Translations under genes and position numbers: made by a program
The notes under the pieces: model-generated
Databases searched by the model: none
The model's input: the letters and a program-made list of their open reading frames with translations, nothing else
What the model was told of the DNA's origin: nothing
Shown here: positions 8,666 to 18,687 of the stretch, one piece after another
Position numbering within the stretch: the first letter of the stretch is position 1
Layout of the letters: each line of letters starts with the position of its first letter
Source of the DNA: Oscillospiraceae bacterium
GTDB taxonomy: Bacteria; Bacillota; Clostridia; Oscillospirales; QAMX01
DNA: 64,000 nt
Assembly: GCA_015067705.1 (NCBI GenBank)
Contig: SVLW01000009.1
Coordinates: 1-64,000, forward strand
Direction: 5' to 3'

Positions 8666-9481
8666 TTCAAACAAGTGCACTCTAAACGAGATCGTCACGT
8701 CCAGTTCTTCTCTTGCTTCCAGGCGTTCTCTTCCCTCTTTCGGAGTTTTCCAGAAGTAGGGGGTCATGGTGAAGAGGGCGCGGATGGTGTCGGGATCGGG
8801 GAGATGGATGCGCTCGTCCACGGACTCGATGCCGAGATAGGAGAAGCCCTCGTAGGGCGTTTCCTTTTCCTCGTTTTCGTAGGGGGCGTCGTAGAGGATC
8901 TCCTTCATTTCATAGAGGTGTCTGGCGCCCGGCACGACATAGGCAAAGACGCCGCCGGGACGCAGGACCCGCCGAAACTCATCAAGCGCCAGAGGCGAAA
9001 AGCAGTTGAGTAAAAAATCGCCGCTTTCGTCGGCAAAGGGCAGGTCATAGGCAGAGGCCACGGCGAATTCGATCTCCCGGGCGCGCTTGGCGGCGCGGCG
9101 GAGGCATTCCTTGGAGATATCAATGCCCGCCATCCGGGGGCTGCGGCCGGCACTCTGCAGGGCGCGGAGAAGCTCCGCGGTATAATAGCCCTCGCCGCAG
9201 CCGGAGTCATAGACCACGGGGGCCTCGCCCGTATAGCGGAGGGTCAGCTCAGAAAGGCGCCAGGCCAGGGGCGCATAGTAACCGCCGGAGAGGAAGCGAT
9301 TCCGGGCGGCGGCCATGGCCTTGTCATCGCCGGGATTCTGGGAGTGCATTTTATTGGAGGGCAGGAGATGGGTGTGTCCCGCCGCAGCAAGATCGAAGGA
9401 ATGGTTCCGGGGGCAGAGATAGCGGCGCTCCTCCCGGGTGAGGGGTTCGCGGCAGATGGGACAGCGGAAAAGACTTTCCAT
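8651..9481 (-). CDS. rlmA: 23S rRNA (guanine-N1)-methyltransferase family (RlmA-like)
   Basis: N-terminal Zn-ribbon 'FRCPICREPLTREERRYLCPRNHSFD' then SAM-MTase 'VVYDSGCGEGYYT'. Confidence 0.82.
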   Translation of the reverse strand: MESLFRCPICREPLTREERRYLCPRNHSFDLAAAGHTHLLPSNKMHSQNPGDDKAMAAARNRFLSGGYYAPLAWRLSELTLRYTGEAPVVYDSGCGEGYYTAELLRALQSAGRSPRMAGIDISKECLRRAAKRAREIEFAVASAYDLPFADESGDFLLNCFSPLALDEFRRVLRPGGVFAYVVPGARHLYEMKEILYDAPYENEEKETPYEGFSYLGIESVDERIHLPDPDTIRALFTMTPYFWKTPKEGRERLEAREELDVTISFRVHLFERVDS

Positions 9482-9490
9482 GGCGTGGCC

Positions 9491-9925
9491 TCAGAGGGGG
9501 AGCCGGTCAAGCTCGTCCTCGGTATAGACGGGGATGCCGTGCTTCTGGAAAAGCGATACGGTGACGCCGTTGCCCTCTACTTTACCGCCGGTAAAAGTAC
9601 CGTCATAGATGAGGCCCTTGCCGCAGGAGGGGCTTTTTGCCTTGAGAATGGCGAAGTCGGCATGGTTCAGCTGAGCCAGCATCAAGGCGGCCTCGGCGCC
9701 CCGGGTGTACTCGGCGGTCACATCGACGCCGGCGTTTGAGACGACCTTTTCGCCCACGATCTCCGAGGGATTGCGGGGGGTGGGCAGGCCGCCCATCTGC
9801 TCCGGACAAACGCCGATGAGGACATGATCCTTCGCCAGGGCGCGGATTGCCTCGTTTTCACAGGAGTCGCCTTTATACCGGCAGCTGCAGCCAAGGAGGC
9901 AGCTGCTGACAATGATCGTAGCCAT
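9491..9925 (-). CDS. DUF523 family protein
   Basis: 'IIVSSCLLGCSCRYKGDSCENEAI' and 'ILKAKSPSCGKGLIYDGTF'. Confidence 0.85.
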   Translation of the reverse strand: MATIIVSSCLLGCSCRYKGDSCENEAIRALAKDHVLIGVCPEQMGGLPTPRNPSEIVGEKVVSNAGVDVTAEYTRGAEAALMLAQLNHADFAILKAKSPSCGKGLIYDGTFTGGKVEGNGVTVSLFQKHGIPVYTEDELDRLPL

Positions 9926-10097
9926 AAATCTGGTTCCTTCTTTCCTGAAAGTTTCTGCAAAAACTATATCATGCCGGGATTCTGCTGTCAAGGAGTGGGG
10001 AAAAGGCAGACTTTGCATTGATTTTTCGGAAAACTTATGCTATTCTATATCCGGCATCTATTACTTCGAATCACCGACAGGGAAAGAAGGGTATCAT

Positions 10098-10745
10098 ATG
10101 TTTCCGAATCTGACTGTATTCAATCATCCGCTGATCCGGCATAAGGTCAGCCATCTCTGCGACGTCAATACCGGTTCCAAGGAATTCTCCGAGCTGGTGC
10201 GGGAGCTTTCCATGCTCATGGGCTATGAGGCATTAAAGGACTTAAAGACCAAGGACGTGGAGATCCAGGCGCCGCTGCAGAAGATCACGACGCCGGTGCT
10301 GGCCGAGGATTTCACCATCGTGCCGATCCTGCGCGCCGGTCTTGGCATGGTGGAGGGACTGCGTTCCCTGTCTCCCACGGCCAAGGTGGGCCACATCGGT
10401 CTTTACCGCAATGAGGAGACCCTGCAGCCCATGACCTATTACTTCAAACTGCCGGTTGACAACGGCCCCGTCATCGTGGTGGACCCCGCGCTGGCCACCG
10501 GCGGCAGCGCCGACGCCGCCATCCAGTTCGTGAAGGACTATGGCTGTAAGAATATCAAGTTCATGTGCATCTTCGCCTCCGAAGTGGGCGTGAAGCTGCT
10601 CTACGAAAAGCATCCCGACGTGCAGATCTACGCCGCGAACTTTGCGCCCGGTGCGCTCTCTCCCGAGGGCTATATCTACACCGCCGCGGGCGATGCGGGC
10701 GACCGTCTCTGCGGTACCGTCAGCTATAAACCGGAAACCAAATAA
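10098..10745 (+). CDS. upp: uracil phosphoribosyltransferase
   Basis: 'TVFNHPLIRHKVSHLCD', 'PILRAGLGMVEGL', 'VIVVDPALATGGSADAAI'. Confidence 0.95.
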   Translation: MFPNLTVFNHPLIRHKVSHLCDVNTGSKEFSELVRELSMLMGYEALKDLKTKDVEIQAPLQKITTPVLAEDFTIVPILRAGLGMVEGLRSLSPTAKVGHIGLYRNEETLQPMTYYFKLPVDNGPVIVVDPALATGGSADAAIQFVKDYGCKNIKFMCIFASEVGVKLLYEKHPDVQIYAANFAPGALSPEGYIYTAAGDAGDRLCGTVSYKPETK

Positions 10746-10988
10746 AAGTATACAAAAAGTTGCAAAAGACCGCCGGATTTTTTCGGCGGTCTTATTTTGT
10801 CACAGTTTGTTGACATTTGGATATTCCTATGGTAGAATGCCGTAGGTTAACTGAAGAGCAGGCAGAAAATCAGAATCAAATTATCATTTCAGCTGGTTTT
10901 TCTCATTTTTTCGTAAAACTTTGCCGGAATGGGTAAGGTTCTTTTTTTATGCTGCTTCCCAAATGAAATGCATAAGGAGAATGTCGCA

Positions 10989-12392
10989 ATGAAACTCATC
11001 TACGATGTCCATGACAAGCCGAAATTCTCGCAGATGCTGGTCTTCGCGTTCCAGCAGATGATCGCCATCATGGCCGCCACCCTGCTGGTGCCCATGCTGA
11101 TCTCCAGTTTCGGCCTGGATGCCGACCCTGCTGCAGCCCTCTTCGGCGCCGGTATCGGTACCCTCGTTTACCTCTTCTTCACCAAGCGCAAGAGCCCGGT
11201 TTACCTCGGTTCTTCCTTCACCTTCCTGGGCGCTTACTCCGCCTCCATCGGCCAGAACTACGGCTATTGGGGCATCATCATCGGCGTGGCTTTCGCCGGT
11301 CTTGTTTATGTGGTCATCGGTCTCATTGTGAAGGCTGCCGGCACCAATTGGGTGAATAAGCTCATGCCCGCCGCCATCATTGGCCCGATCGTCACCCTCA
11401 TCGGTCTGTCCCTGTCCGGAACCGCTACCAGCTGGGTCATGGGCAACGGCGCAGCAAACGTCGTTTACGGCGAGACCTACAGCTGGGTGTCCATCCTGGT
11501 GGGTCTCTTCACCTTCTTCATGATCGTCATTGCTTCCACCAAGGGCGGCAAGTTCATGAAGCTGATCCCCTTCATCGTGGGTATCGCCGCCGGTTATGTG
11601 CTGGCCCTGATCCTCACCGTGATCGGTATGCTGGCAGACATCCAGGGTCTCCAGATCCTGAGCTTCCAGTCCTTTATCGACACCTTCGGCGACTTCTCCA
11701 TTCGTTCCATCGTGGATTATCCGAAGTTCTTCTTCCTGAAGGCCTTCCAGACGGAGGGTCAGTATCCGCTGGACGCTGCTGCCATCGCTTCCATCGCCAT
11801 GATCTATGTTCCCATCGGCGTCGTGGAGCTTGCCCAGCACGTGGCTGACCACAAGAACCTCAGTAACATCATCAATCGCGATCTCATCAAGGAGCCCGGC
11901 CTTTCCAACACCCTCTTCGGCGACGGCTTTGGTTCCATCGTGGGCGCTTTCTTCGGCGGCTGCGCCAACACCACCTATGGCGAGTCCATCGGCTGTGTGG
12001 CCATCACCCGCAACGCCTCCACCGTCACCATCCTGACTGCCGCTATCGGCTGCATGGTGCTGTCCTTCTTCACTCCCTTTGTTGCCCTGATCAACTCCAT
12101 CCCGAAGTGCGTCATGGGCGGCGCCTGCATCGCTCTCTACGGCTTCATCGCCGTTTCCGGTCTCCAGATGCTGCGTCGTGTGGATCTCGGCGACAGCCGT
12201 AACCTCTTCGTGGTGTCCGCCATTCTCGTGTGCGGCATCGGCGGCCTCTACTTCGGCTTCGGCTTCAACGAGATGGTTGCCGGCCCCATGCTGAACATCA
12301 CCTCCCTGGCCGTTGCCCTGATCGTTGGCGTCGTCACCAACCTGATCGTCCATAACGGCAAGTTCGTCAGCGACGAAGCAGACAAGAAGTAA
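10989..12392 (+). CDS. uraA: uracil-xanthine permease (NCS2 family)
   Basis: 'LIYDVHDKPKFSQMLVFAFQQMIAIMAATLLVP', 'GDGFGSIVGAFFGGCANTTYGESIG'. Confidence 0.93.
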   Translation: MKLIYDVHDKPKFSQMLVFAFQQMIAIMAATLLVPMLISSFGLDADPAAALFGAGIGTLVYLFFTKRKSPVYLGSSFTFLGAYSASIGQNYGYWGIIIGVAFAGLVYVVIGLIVKAAGTNWVNKLMPAAIIGPIVTLIGLSLSGTATSWVMGNGAANVVYGETYSWVSILVGLFTFFMIVIASTKGGKFMKLIPFIVGIAAGYVLALILTVIGMLADIQGLQILSFQSFIDTFGDFSIRSIVDYPKFFFLKAFQTEGQYPLDAAAIASIAMIYVPIGVVELAQHVADHKNLSNIINRDLIKEPGLSNTLFGDGFGSIVGAFFGGCANTTYGESIGCVAITRNASTVTILTAAIGCMVLSFFTPFVALINSIPKCVMGGACIALYGFIAVSGLQMLRRVDLGDSRNLFVVSAILVCGIGGLYFGFGFNEMVAGPMLNITSLAVALIVGVVTNLIVHNGKFVSDEADKK

Positions 12393-12399
12393 GCTTATC

Positions 12400-12439
12400 A
12401 AAAAAGGAACCACAGGTATGACCTGTGGTTCCTTTTTTT
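12400..12439 (+). terminator. intrinsic terminator after uraA
   Basis: AAAAAAGGAACCACAGGT ATG ACCTGTGGTTCCTTTTTTT. Confidence 0.88.
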
Positions 12440-12443
12440 GTTG

Positions 12444-12812
12444 GAGTGGACAGTTGAAAGTTGACAGTGGACAGTTGTGGAGTCGGGCAAAGCCCGACGG
12501 GATTTAGGAAAACCCTCTCAGTCGCCTTCGGCGCCAGCTCCCCCGGAGGGGGAGCCAAGTTTGGTACAGATCAGTCTTCCTTGGCTCCCCCCTTGGGGGA
12601 GCTGGCACGGCGCAAGCCGTGACTGAGAGGGCCCAGTGCAGTGCGTTCTGACCTGTAGGAGTGGGACGTCGAGGACGCCGTCCCCTACAAATGTCATCCC
12701 ATTCCATCGTTCCGACCTGCCTACGGATTCTACCCCACACTTTTTTCAAATCCCGTCGGCTTTGCCGACACCTTCCCTATCAACTCTCCACTGTCAACTC
12801 TCCACTGTCAAC
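12444..12812. repeat. composite heptamer-array element L2 with nested palindromic cassette
   Basis: 7-bp-period arms (GAGTGGA CAGTTGA AAGTTGA CAGTGGA ... CTCCACT GTCAACT) around GTCGGG/CCCGAC hairpins; internal CTCTCAGTC...GACTGAGAG palindrome (~12512-12632). Confidence 0.8.
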
Positions 12813-12844
12813 TAAAAAAGAGCCCTTTCGGGCTCTTTTTTGCT

Positions 12845-13765
12845 TTACGGGATGAGTTTGCCGGCGGCGGCAAAGAGGGTGTACCATTCCTTGCGGGTCA
12901 GCTCGATCTCTGTGCCGGGGCAGGCGGCGGCGTAGCGCTCTGCCTTGGTGCTGCCCATGACGATCTGGACGCCGGAGGGGATGCGGGCAAGCCAGGCCAC
13001 GGCGATGGCTTCGCGGGCCACGCCGTACTGTTCGGCCAGGGCGTCGATCTCCGCATTCAGTTTGCCGTACTGTTCCCGGTCGGTGAGGAAGGGGCCATTG
13101 AAGAAGCCCTTCTGGAAGGGGGACCAGGCCTGGAGCGTGACGCCGTGGAGGCGGGCATATTCATAGAGGCCGCCGGTGCGGTCGATGCTCTGGGGGATGT
13201 CCATGTTGCTGGCGATGGAGTGGTCGAAGATGGGGCAATGGGTGATCGAAAGCTGGATCTGATTGGCGACGAGTTTGCGCTCGCCCATGGCGCGCTGGAG
13301 CAGGGTCATCTCGCCGGGCGTGTGGTTCGACACGCCGAAATAGCGCACCTTGCCGTCCCGGTGGAGGGTCTCAAAGGCCTCGGCCACCTCGTCCGGCTCC
13401 ATGAGAAGATCCGGGCGATGGAGGAGATAGACGTCCAGGTAATCCGTGCCCAGACGCCGTAAGCTTCCTTCGCAGGAGGCGATGATGTGTTCCTTGGAGA
13501 AATCAAAGTATCCGTTGCGGATGCCGCACTTGCTCTGGAGGAAGATGCGGTCGCGGATGGCGGGGAGATCCACCGCCTCGGCGAAGCGCCGCTCGCTCTC
13601 GCCACCGCCATAGATATCCGCATGGTCGAAGAAATTCACGCCCTGTTCCATGGCGCCCCGGATCAGCGTGCCGGCATCCTGTGCCGAAAGCTGCGACAGC
13701 CGCATACAGCCCATCACCACCTGAGACGCCCGGATATCGGTATGAGGAAGAGTAAAGTATTTCAT
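12845..13765 (-). CDS. aldo/keto reductase
   Basis: 'QGVNFFDHADIYGGGESE', 'IRDRIFLQSKCGIR', 'YLDVYLLHRPD'. Confidence 0.9.
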   Translation of the reverse strand: MKYFTLPHTDIRASQVVMGCMRLSQLSAQDAGTLIRGAMEQGVNFFDHADIYGGGESERRFAEAVDLPAIRDRIFLQSKCGIRNGYFDFSKEHIIASCEGSLRRLGTDYLDVYLLHRPDLLMEPDEVAEAFETLHRDGKVRYFGVSNHTPGEMTLLQRAMGERKLVANQIQLSITHCPIFDHSIASNMDIPQSIDRTGGLYEYARLHGVTLQAWSPFQKGFFNGPFLTDREQYGKLNAEIDALAEQYGVAREAIAVAWLARIPSGVQIVMGSTKAERYAAACPGTEIELTRKEWYTLFAAAGKLIP

Positions 13766-13837
13766 GTGTTGTCCGTCCTTTGTTCGTCGCACGAAGTGCG
13801 GAGGTTTTGATGGGGATAGTATAGCACGAAAGGACAG

Positions 13838-14014
13838 GAGTTGACAATGGAGAGTTGACAGTGGACAGTGAAGGTGTCGCTGCGCGACGAAATCCGGAAA
13901 GGCAGCCTGAAAGCCTTCCCCTTGAGGGGAAGCCTTTTGGTGCCCTGCGGATTCCAATCTGTCGAGCTATGCCCGACTCCGCAACTGTCCACTGTCAACT
14001 TTCAACTGTCCACT
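13838..14014. repeat. heptamer-array element L3
   Basis: (GAGTTGA CAATGGA GAGTTGA CAGTGGA) left arm; (CAACTGT CCACTGT CAACTTT CAACTGT) right arm. Confidence 0.78.
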
Positions 14015-14075
14015 TGTTATACCCCGCGCCGCGTGCTATACTATCCCCGTATGAACTCCTTTATTTTATCGAAGG

Positions 14076-15185
14076 ATGGCGAATGATATGAAACTGACCT
14101 TAGATCACCTGACGAAAACCTTTCCCAACCATAATAAGAAGCTGCCGCCTGTGGTGGCGGTGAATGATTTTTGCTTTGAGATCCCGGATGGAGAGCTGAT
14201 CGGGCTCCTCGGGCCTTCGGGATGCGGCAAGAGCACGACCTTAAACCTGATCTGCGGGCTTTTGGCGCCCACGTCGGGGCGCATTTTCTTCGGTGAGGAC
14301 GACGTCACCGATCTGCCGCCGGAAAACCGCGGCGTGGGACTGGTGTTCCAGAACTATGCGCTCTATCCCCACCTCACCGTGCGGCAGAATATTCTCTTCC
14401 CTCTTGAGAATCTGAAAGGAAAAGAGAAGCTTACGAAGGCCCAGATGAACGAAAAGGCGGAGGCCATTGCGCGTCTCGTCCAGATCGACGGACTGATGGA
14501 CAGAAAGCCCTCGGCCCTCTCCGGCGGCCAGCAGCAGCGCGTGGCCATTGCCCGCGCTCTGGTGAAGATGCCCCGGGTGCTCTTACTGGACGAGCCGCTT
14601 TCGAACCTCGACGCCCGGCTGCGTCTCCAGACCCGTGAGGAGATCCGCCGCATCCAGCGGGAAACCGGCATCACCACCGTATTTGTCACCCACGACCAGG
14701 ACGAGGCCATGAGCATTTCCGACCGGATCGTGGTGATGAAGGACGGCGTGGTGCAGCAGATCGGCAAGCCCCAGGAGGTCTATGACGACCCGGTGAATCT
14801 CTTTGTGGCGCAGTTCTTGGGCACGCCGCCCATTCATGTGTTCCATGGCGAAGTGCAGGGTGAACGGCTCCTGATCGGCGGCGCGGAGGTGCTCCCCGTC
14901 CCCGGCGCACCGGACGGCAAAGTGACCGTGGGCGTGCGGCCGGAGGGATTTCTCCCGGCGGCAGACGGTGCGCTGGCCTGTCGGCTCTCCCGTGTGGAGG
15001 TGATGGGCCGGGACGTCAGCATTGTGTGCAGCCATCCCGATTGTGAAAACGACGCCATCCGCGCCATCGTCAGTTCCAATCTGACCCTGGACACCGCGGC
15101 GGCGGAGGTGCGCTTTGCCCTGCGGCCGAAGAAGGTGCATCTCTTCGATCCTGCCTCCGGCGCGCGGATTCCCTTTGCAGACTGA
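14076..15185 (+). CDS. carbohydrate ABC transporter ATP-binding protein (MsmK/UgpC family)
   Basis: Walker A 'GPSGCGKST', signature '[15 protein letters not shown]', Walker B 'LLLDEPLSNLD'; C-terminal TOBE-like region. Confidence 0.93.
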   Translation: MANDMKLTLDHLTKTFPNHNKKLPPVVAVNDFCFEIPDGELIGLLGPSGCGKSTTLNLICGLLAPTSGRIFFGEDDVTDLPPENRGVGLVFQNYALYPHLTVRQNILFPLENLKGKEKLTKAQMNEKAEAIARLVQIDGLMDRKPSALSGGQQQRVAIARALVKMPRVLLLDEPLSNLDARLRLQTREEIRRIQRETGITTVFVTHDQDEAMSISDRIVVMKDGVVQQIGKPQEVYDDPVNLFVAQFLGTPPIHVFHGEVQGERLLIGGAEVLPVPGAPDGKVTVGVRPEGFLPAADGALACRLSRVEVMGRDVSIVCSHPDCENDAIRAIVSSNLTLDTAAAEVRFALRPKKVHLFDPASGARIPFAD

Positions 15186-15196
15186 GGAGGGCACAT

Positions 15197-16090
15197 ATGG
15201 AACAAAAGTCTTTCAAAGCGTGGCTTTACTTATTGCCCGCGATTTTGTTTTTGGGTGTATTCCTGGTCTACCCGCTCGTGGACGTGTTGATCTACTCCTT
15301 TGAGGAGGGCTATCACTCCGCCAGTCAGACGTATTTCGGCGTGGGCGGCTATAACTATGCCTATGTCCTGCATGACCCCTATTTCCTGCAGGCGGTAAAA
15401 AATACCTTTATCCTGGTTATCATCACCGTGCCGGTGTCCACGGGTCTGGCGCTGCTCTTATCCGTGGGGCTTTCGTCGATCAAGCCCCTGCGGAATCTTT
15501 ATCAGACGGTATACTTCCTGCCCTATGTGACGAACACCCTGGCGGTGGGTCTGGTGTTCATGATCCTCTTTAAGCCGACGCCTTACTCCGACGGTCTCGT
15601 GAATCTTTTGATCCAGTGGTTCGGCGGGGAGAGCGTGGACTTTATCGAGGGCCCGTACTGGGCGAAGATGTTCGTGCTGTGTCTTTACACCGTGTGGGTG
15701 GTCATGCCCTTTAAGGTGCTGATTCTCACCAGCGCCCTGGCATCCGTCAATCCCGACTACTCTGCCGCCGCGCGCATCGACGGCACCTCCCGCGCCCGGA
15801 TTTTCCGCAAAATCACCCTGCCCATGATCTCCCCCATGCTCTTCTATCTCATCATCACCGGTTTCATCGGCGCCTTTAAGGCCTACAGCGACGCGGTGGC
15901 CCTTTTCGGCACCAATCTAAATGCGGCGGAGATGAACACCATCGTGGGCTATATCTACGATATGCTCTACGGCGCCGGCGGCGGATATCCCTCCTATGCC
16001 GCGGCGGCCGCCATCATCCTGTTCGCTATCGTGCTGACCATCACCTGCATCAATCTGCTGATCAGCCGCAAGAGCGTACACAGGGGATAA
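15197..16090 (+). CDS. carbohydrate ABC transporter permease (MalF-like)
   Basis: EAA-like 'AARIDGTSRARIFRKITLPMISPM', TM segments, operon context. Confidence 0.9.
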   Translation: MEQKSFKAWLYLLPAILFLGVFLVYPLVDVLIYSFEEGYHSASQTYFGVGGYNYAYVLHDPYFLQAVKNTFILVIITVPVSTGLALLLSVGLSSIKPLRNLYQTVYFLPYVTNTLAVGLVFMILFKPTPYSDGLVNLLIQWFGGESVDFIEGPYWAKMFVLCLYTVWVVMPFKVLILTSALASVNPDYSAAARIDGTSRARIFRKITLPMISPMLFYLIITGFIGAFKAYSDAVALFGTNLNAAEMNTIVGYIYDMLYGAGGGYPSYAAAAAIILFAIVLTITCINLLISRKSVHRG

Positions 16091-16102
16091 GGAGGAACGA
16101 CT

Positions 16103-16978
16103 ATGGATCAGAATTTAGATTATGCCCGCGTGGAGCGCCGGGCGGCAATACGGAACCGGACGGTGAAGATCGTCACCTATGCCGCGCTGAGCATTTGGGG
16201 CTTATTCGTGCTCTTCCCCTTTTACTGGATGGTGCTGACCTCCATAAAATCCTACGCAAGCTATAATGCGGAGTATATCCCGAAATTCTTCCCCACCTCC
16301 CCCACCATGCAGAATTATCTGGATGCCTTCTCCGCGGTGCCTCTGGCGGACTATTTCGTGAATACGCTGATCTTCACGGTGGCCACCACGGGCCTGATGC
16401 TTCTGGTGATCGTGCCGGCGGCGTTTGCGTTCTCCAGACTGCAGTTCCGGGGAAAGAACCTCTTGTTCTCGGGCTTTCTGGCGCTCATGATGATCCCGAA
16501 CGAACTGGTGATCATCACAAACTTTGTCACCATCACGGATCTGAACCTGCGGAACACCTTCCTGGGTCTGATTCTCCCCTCGGTGACGTCGGTATTCTAC
16601 ATATACTTATTAAAGGAAAACTTTGAGGGCATTCCGGACAGTCTGTACTTTGCCGCCAAGGTGGACGGTACCTCGGATCTCAAGTATTTATGCAAGGTCA
16701 TGCTGCCCATCTGCCGTCCCACCATTGTGACGGTGACGATCTTAAAAGTGATCGAGTGCTGGAACTCCTATGTGTGGCCCCGGCTCATCACGGACGATCA
16801 GGCCTACTTCCTGGTATCAAACGGCATTCAGGAGATCCGCGAGAACGGCTTCGGCCGGGAAAACATCCCCGCCATGATGGCGGCGGTGGTGGTGATCTCG
16901 GTGCCTCTGATCGTGCTGTTCCTCTGTTTCCGTAAGAAGATCATGGAAGGCGTGGCGAGAGGAGGCAGCAAGGGATGA
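16103..16978 (+). CDS. carbohydrate ABC transporter permease (MalG-like)
   Basis: 'AAKVDGTSDLKYLCKVMLPICRP', six-TM profile, operon context. Confidence 0.9.
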   Translation: MDQNLDYARVERRAAIRNRTVKIVTYAALSIWGLFVLFPFYWMVLTSIKSYASYNAEYIPKFFPTSPTMQNYLDAFSAVPLADYFVNTLIFTVATTGLMLLVIVPAAFAFSRLQFRGKNLLFSGFLALMMIPNELVIITNFVTITDLNLRNTFLGLILPSVTSVFYIYLLKENFEGIPDSLYFAAKVDGTSDLKYLCKVMLPICRPTIVTVTILKVIECWNSYVWPRLITDDQAYFLVSNGIQEIRENGFGRENIPAMMAAVVVISVPLIVLFLCFRKKIMEGVARGGSKG

Positions 16979-18579
16979 GAAAGAATTGGATTCGTGCGCT
17001 GTCGCTTTTCCTGGCGCTCTCGCTCTGCATGGCGCTCTTCTCCGGCTGTCACGGCAGCCGGGGTTTGCCGAACTTTGTCGTGCCGGAGGCGCTTGACGAG
17101 AGCCGCACTTTTGAACTGACCTTCTGGGCGAAGAACGACACCAACAAGACCCAGACCGAGATCTATCAGAAAGCCATTGAGGATTTTGAGGCGCTTTACC
17201 CCAACATTCATGTGACGATCCGCCTCTATACGGACTATGGACGCATTTATAATGACGTCATCACCAATATCGCCACAAATACCACCCCCAACATCTGCAT
17301 CACCTATCCCGACCACATCGCCACCTATATGACCGGTGCAAACGTGGTGGCACCGCTGGACGAATTGATGGCGGATGCGGCATACGGTCTGGGCGGCAGT
17401 GCGCTGCGCTATGACGGGCCCACGGAAAGCGAGATCATCCCGCAGTTTTTGGGCGAGGGCCGGATCGGCGGCGTGCAGTACGCCATGCCCTTCATGCGCT
17501 CCACGGAGGCCTGTTATATCAACAAGACCTATGTGGAGGCACTGGGATATGAGGTGCCGGACGTGCTGACCTGGGACTTTATCTGGGAAGTGAGCGAGGC
17601 GGCCACGGAGAAAAACGCCGACGGCACCTTCCGGATCAACGGCCAGAACGTGATGCTGCCCTTCATCTATAAGTCCACGGACAACATGATGATCCAGTAT
17701 CTCCGCCAGGCGGACGCGGGATACTCCACGCCCGAGGGCGAGGTGCTTCTGATGAACGAAGTGACGGAGGACTTCCTCCGGGAGATCGCCGCTCACGCCG
17801 AGACGGAGGCCTTCTCCACCTTTAAGATCTCCTCTTACCCGGCGAATTTCTTAAACGCCGGTCAGTGCATCTTTGCCATTGACTCCACCGCAGGCGCCAC
17901 CTGGATGGGCACCCATGCGCCGCTCTCCGACATCAGTGAGGAGAATCTCGTAGACTTTGAGACCGCGGTGCGGATGATCCCTCAGGTGGATCCCGCAGAT
18001 CCGCAGATGATCTCTCAGGGGCCGTCGGTGTGCGTGTTTAATAAGGAGGATCCCCAGGAAGTGCTGGCCTCCTGGCTCTTTGTGCAGTATCTTCTCACAA
18101 ACGATGTGCAGATCGCCTATTCCTCCACGGAGGGTTATGTCCCCGTTACGGCAAAGGCGCAGGAGAGCGAGGTGTATCAGGACTACCTGTCCCGGGAGGG
18201 CGAGGACAATGACTATTATTACGACGTGAAGCTGAAGGCCGCAAAGCTGCTGCTGGCTCATACAGAGGACACCTTTACCACGCCGGTTTATAACGGCTCC
18301 GCGTCCCTGCGCGATGCGGCGGGACAGCTCATCGAAAACGTGACCAAGTCCACCCGTCGCGGCGAGACCGTGGACGACGCCTATTTTGAGAAGCTCTATG
18401 AAAACGTCACGGCGCTTTATCGCCTGGACCAGCAGCAGGGCATGGGCCAGGGCAAGGCGGAGTTCGGCGCGCTGCCCGGTACGGCGGTGACGCTTCTGGC
18501 GGCGCTTGGCGCCGCATGGCTGGGCATCGGGGCGTATCTCGTCGCGGATACGATCAAAAGACAGAAAAAGACCCGCTGA
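16975..18579 (+). CDS. extracellular sugar-binding protein, lipoprotein with C-terminal TM
   Basis: Lipobox 'LCMALFSGC', solute-binding protein fold cues; ATGA overlap with upstream permease. Confidence 0.85.
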   Translation: MRKNWIRALSLFLALSLCMALFSGCHGSRGLPNFVVPEALDESRTFELTFWAKNDTNKTQTEIYQKAIEDFEALYPNIHVTIRLYTDYGRIYNDVITNIATNTTPNICITYPDHIATYMTGANVVAPLDELMADAAYGLGGSALRYDGPTESEIIPQFLGEGRIGGVQYAMPFMRSTEACYINKTYVEALGYEVPDVLTWDFIWEVSEAATEKNADGTFRINGQNVMLPFIYKSTDNMMIQYLRQADAGYSTPEGEVLLMNEVTEDFLREIAAHAETEAFSTFKISSYPANFLNAGQCIFAIDSTAGATWMGTHAPLSDISEENLVDFETAVRMIPQVDPADPQMISQGPSVCVFNKEDPQEVLASWLFVQYLLTNDVQIAYSSTEGYVPVTAKAQESEVYQDYLSREGEDNDYYYDVKLKAAKLLLAHTEDTFTTPVYNGSASLRDAAGQLIENVTKSTRRGETVDDAYFEKLYENVTALYRLDQQQGMGQGKAEFGALPGTAVTLLAALGAAWLGIGAYLVADTIKRQKKTR

Positions 18580-18687
18580 TTTTCGGATTTATTGGAACTT
18601 TTACACATTGAAATCCGGGGCAAAATCGCTATAATATCTCTTGGATAAAGGGGCGCGGCCCCGAAAATAAGAAAAGAGGAAAATGAA

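Noticed and set aside
10947-12413. 488-aa minus-strand ORF antisense to uraA
   Set aside because: Composition artefact (His/Asp/Gly-rich, no domain); the plus strand is a clear NCS2 permease
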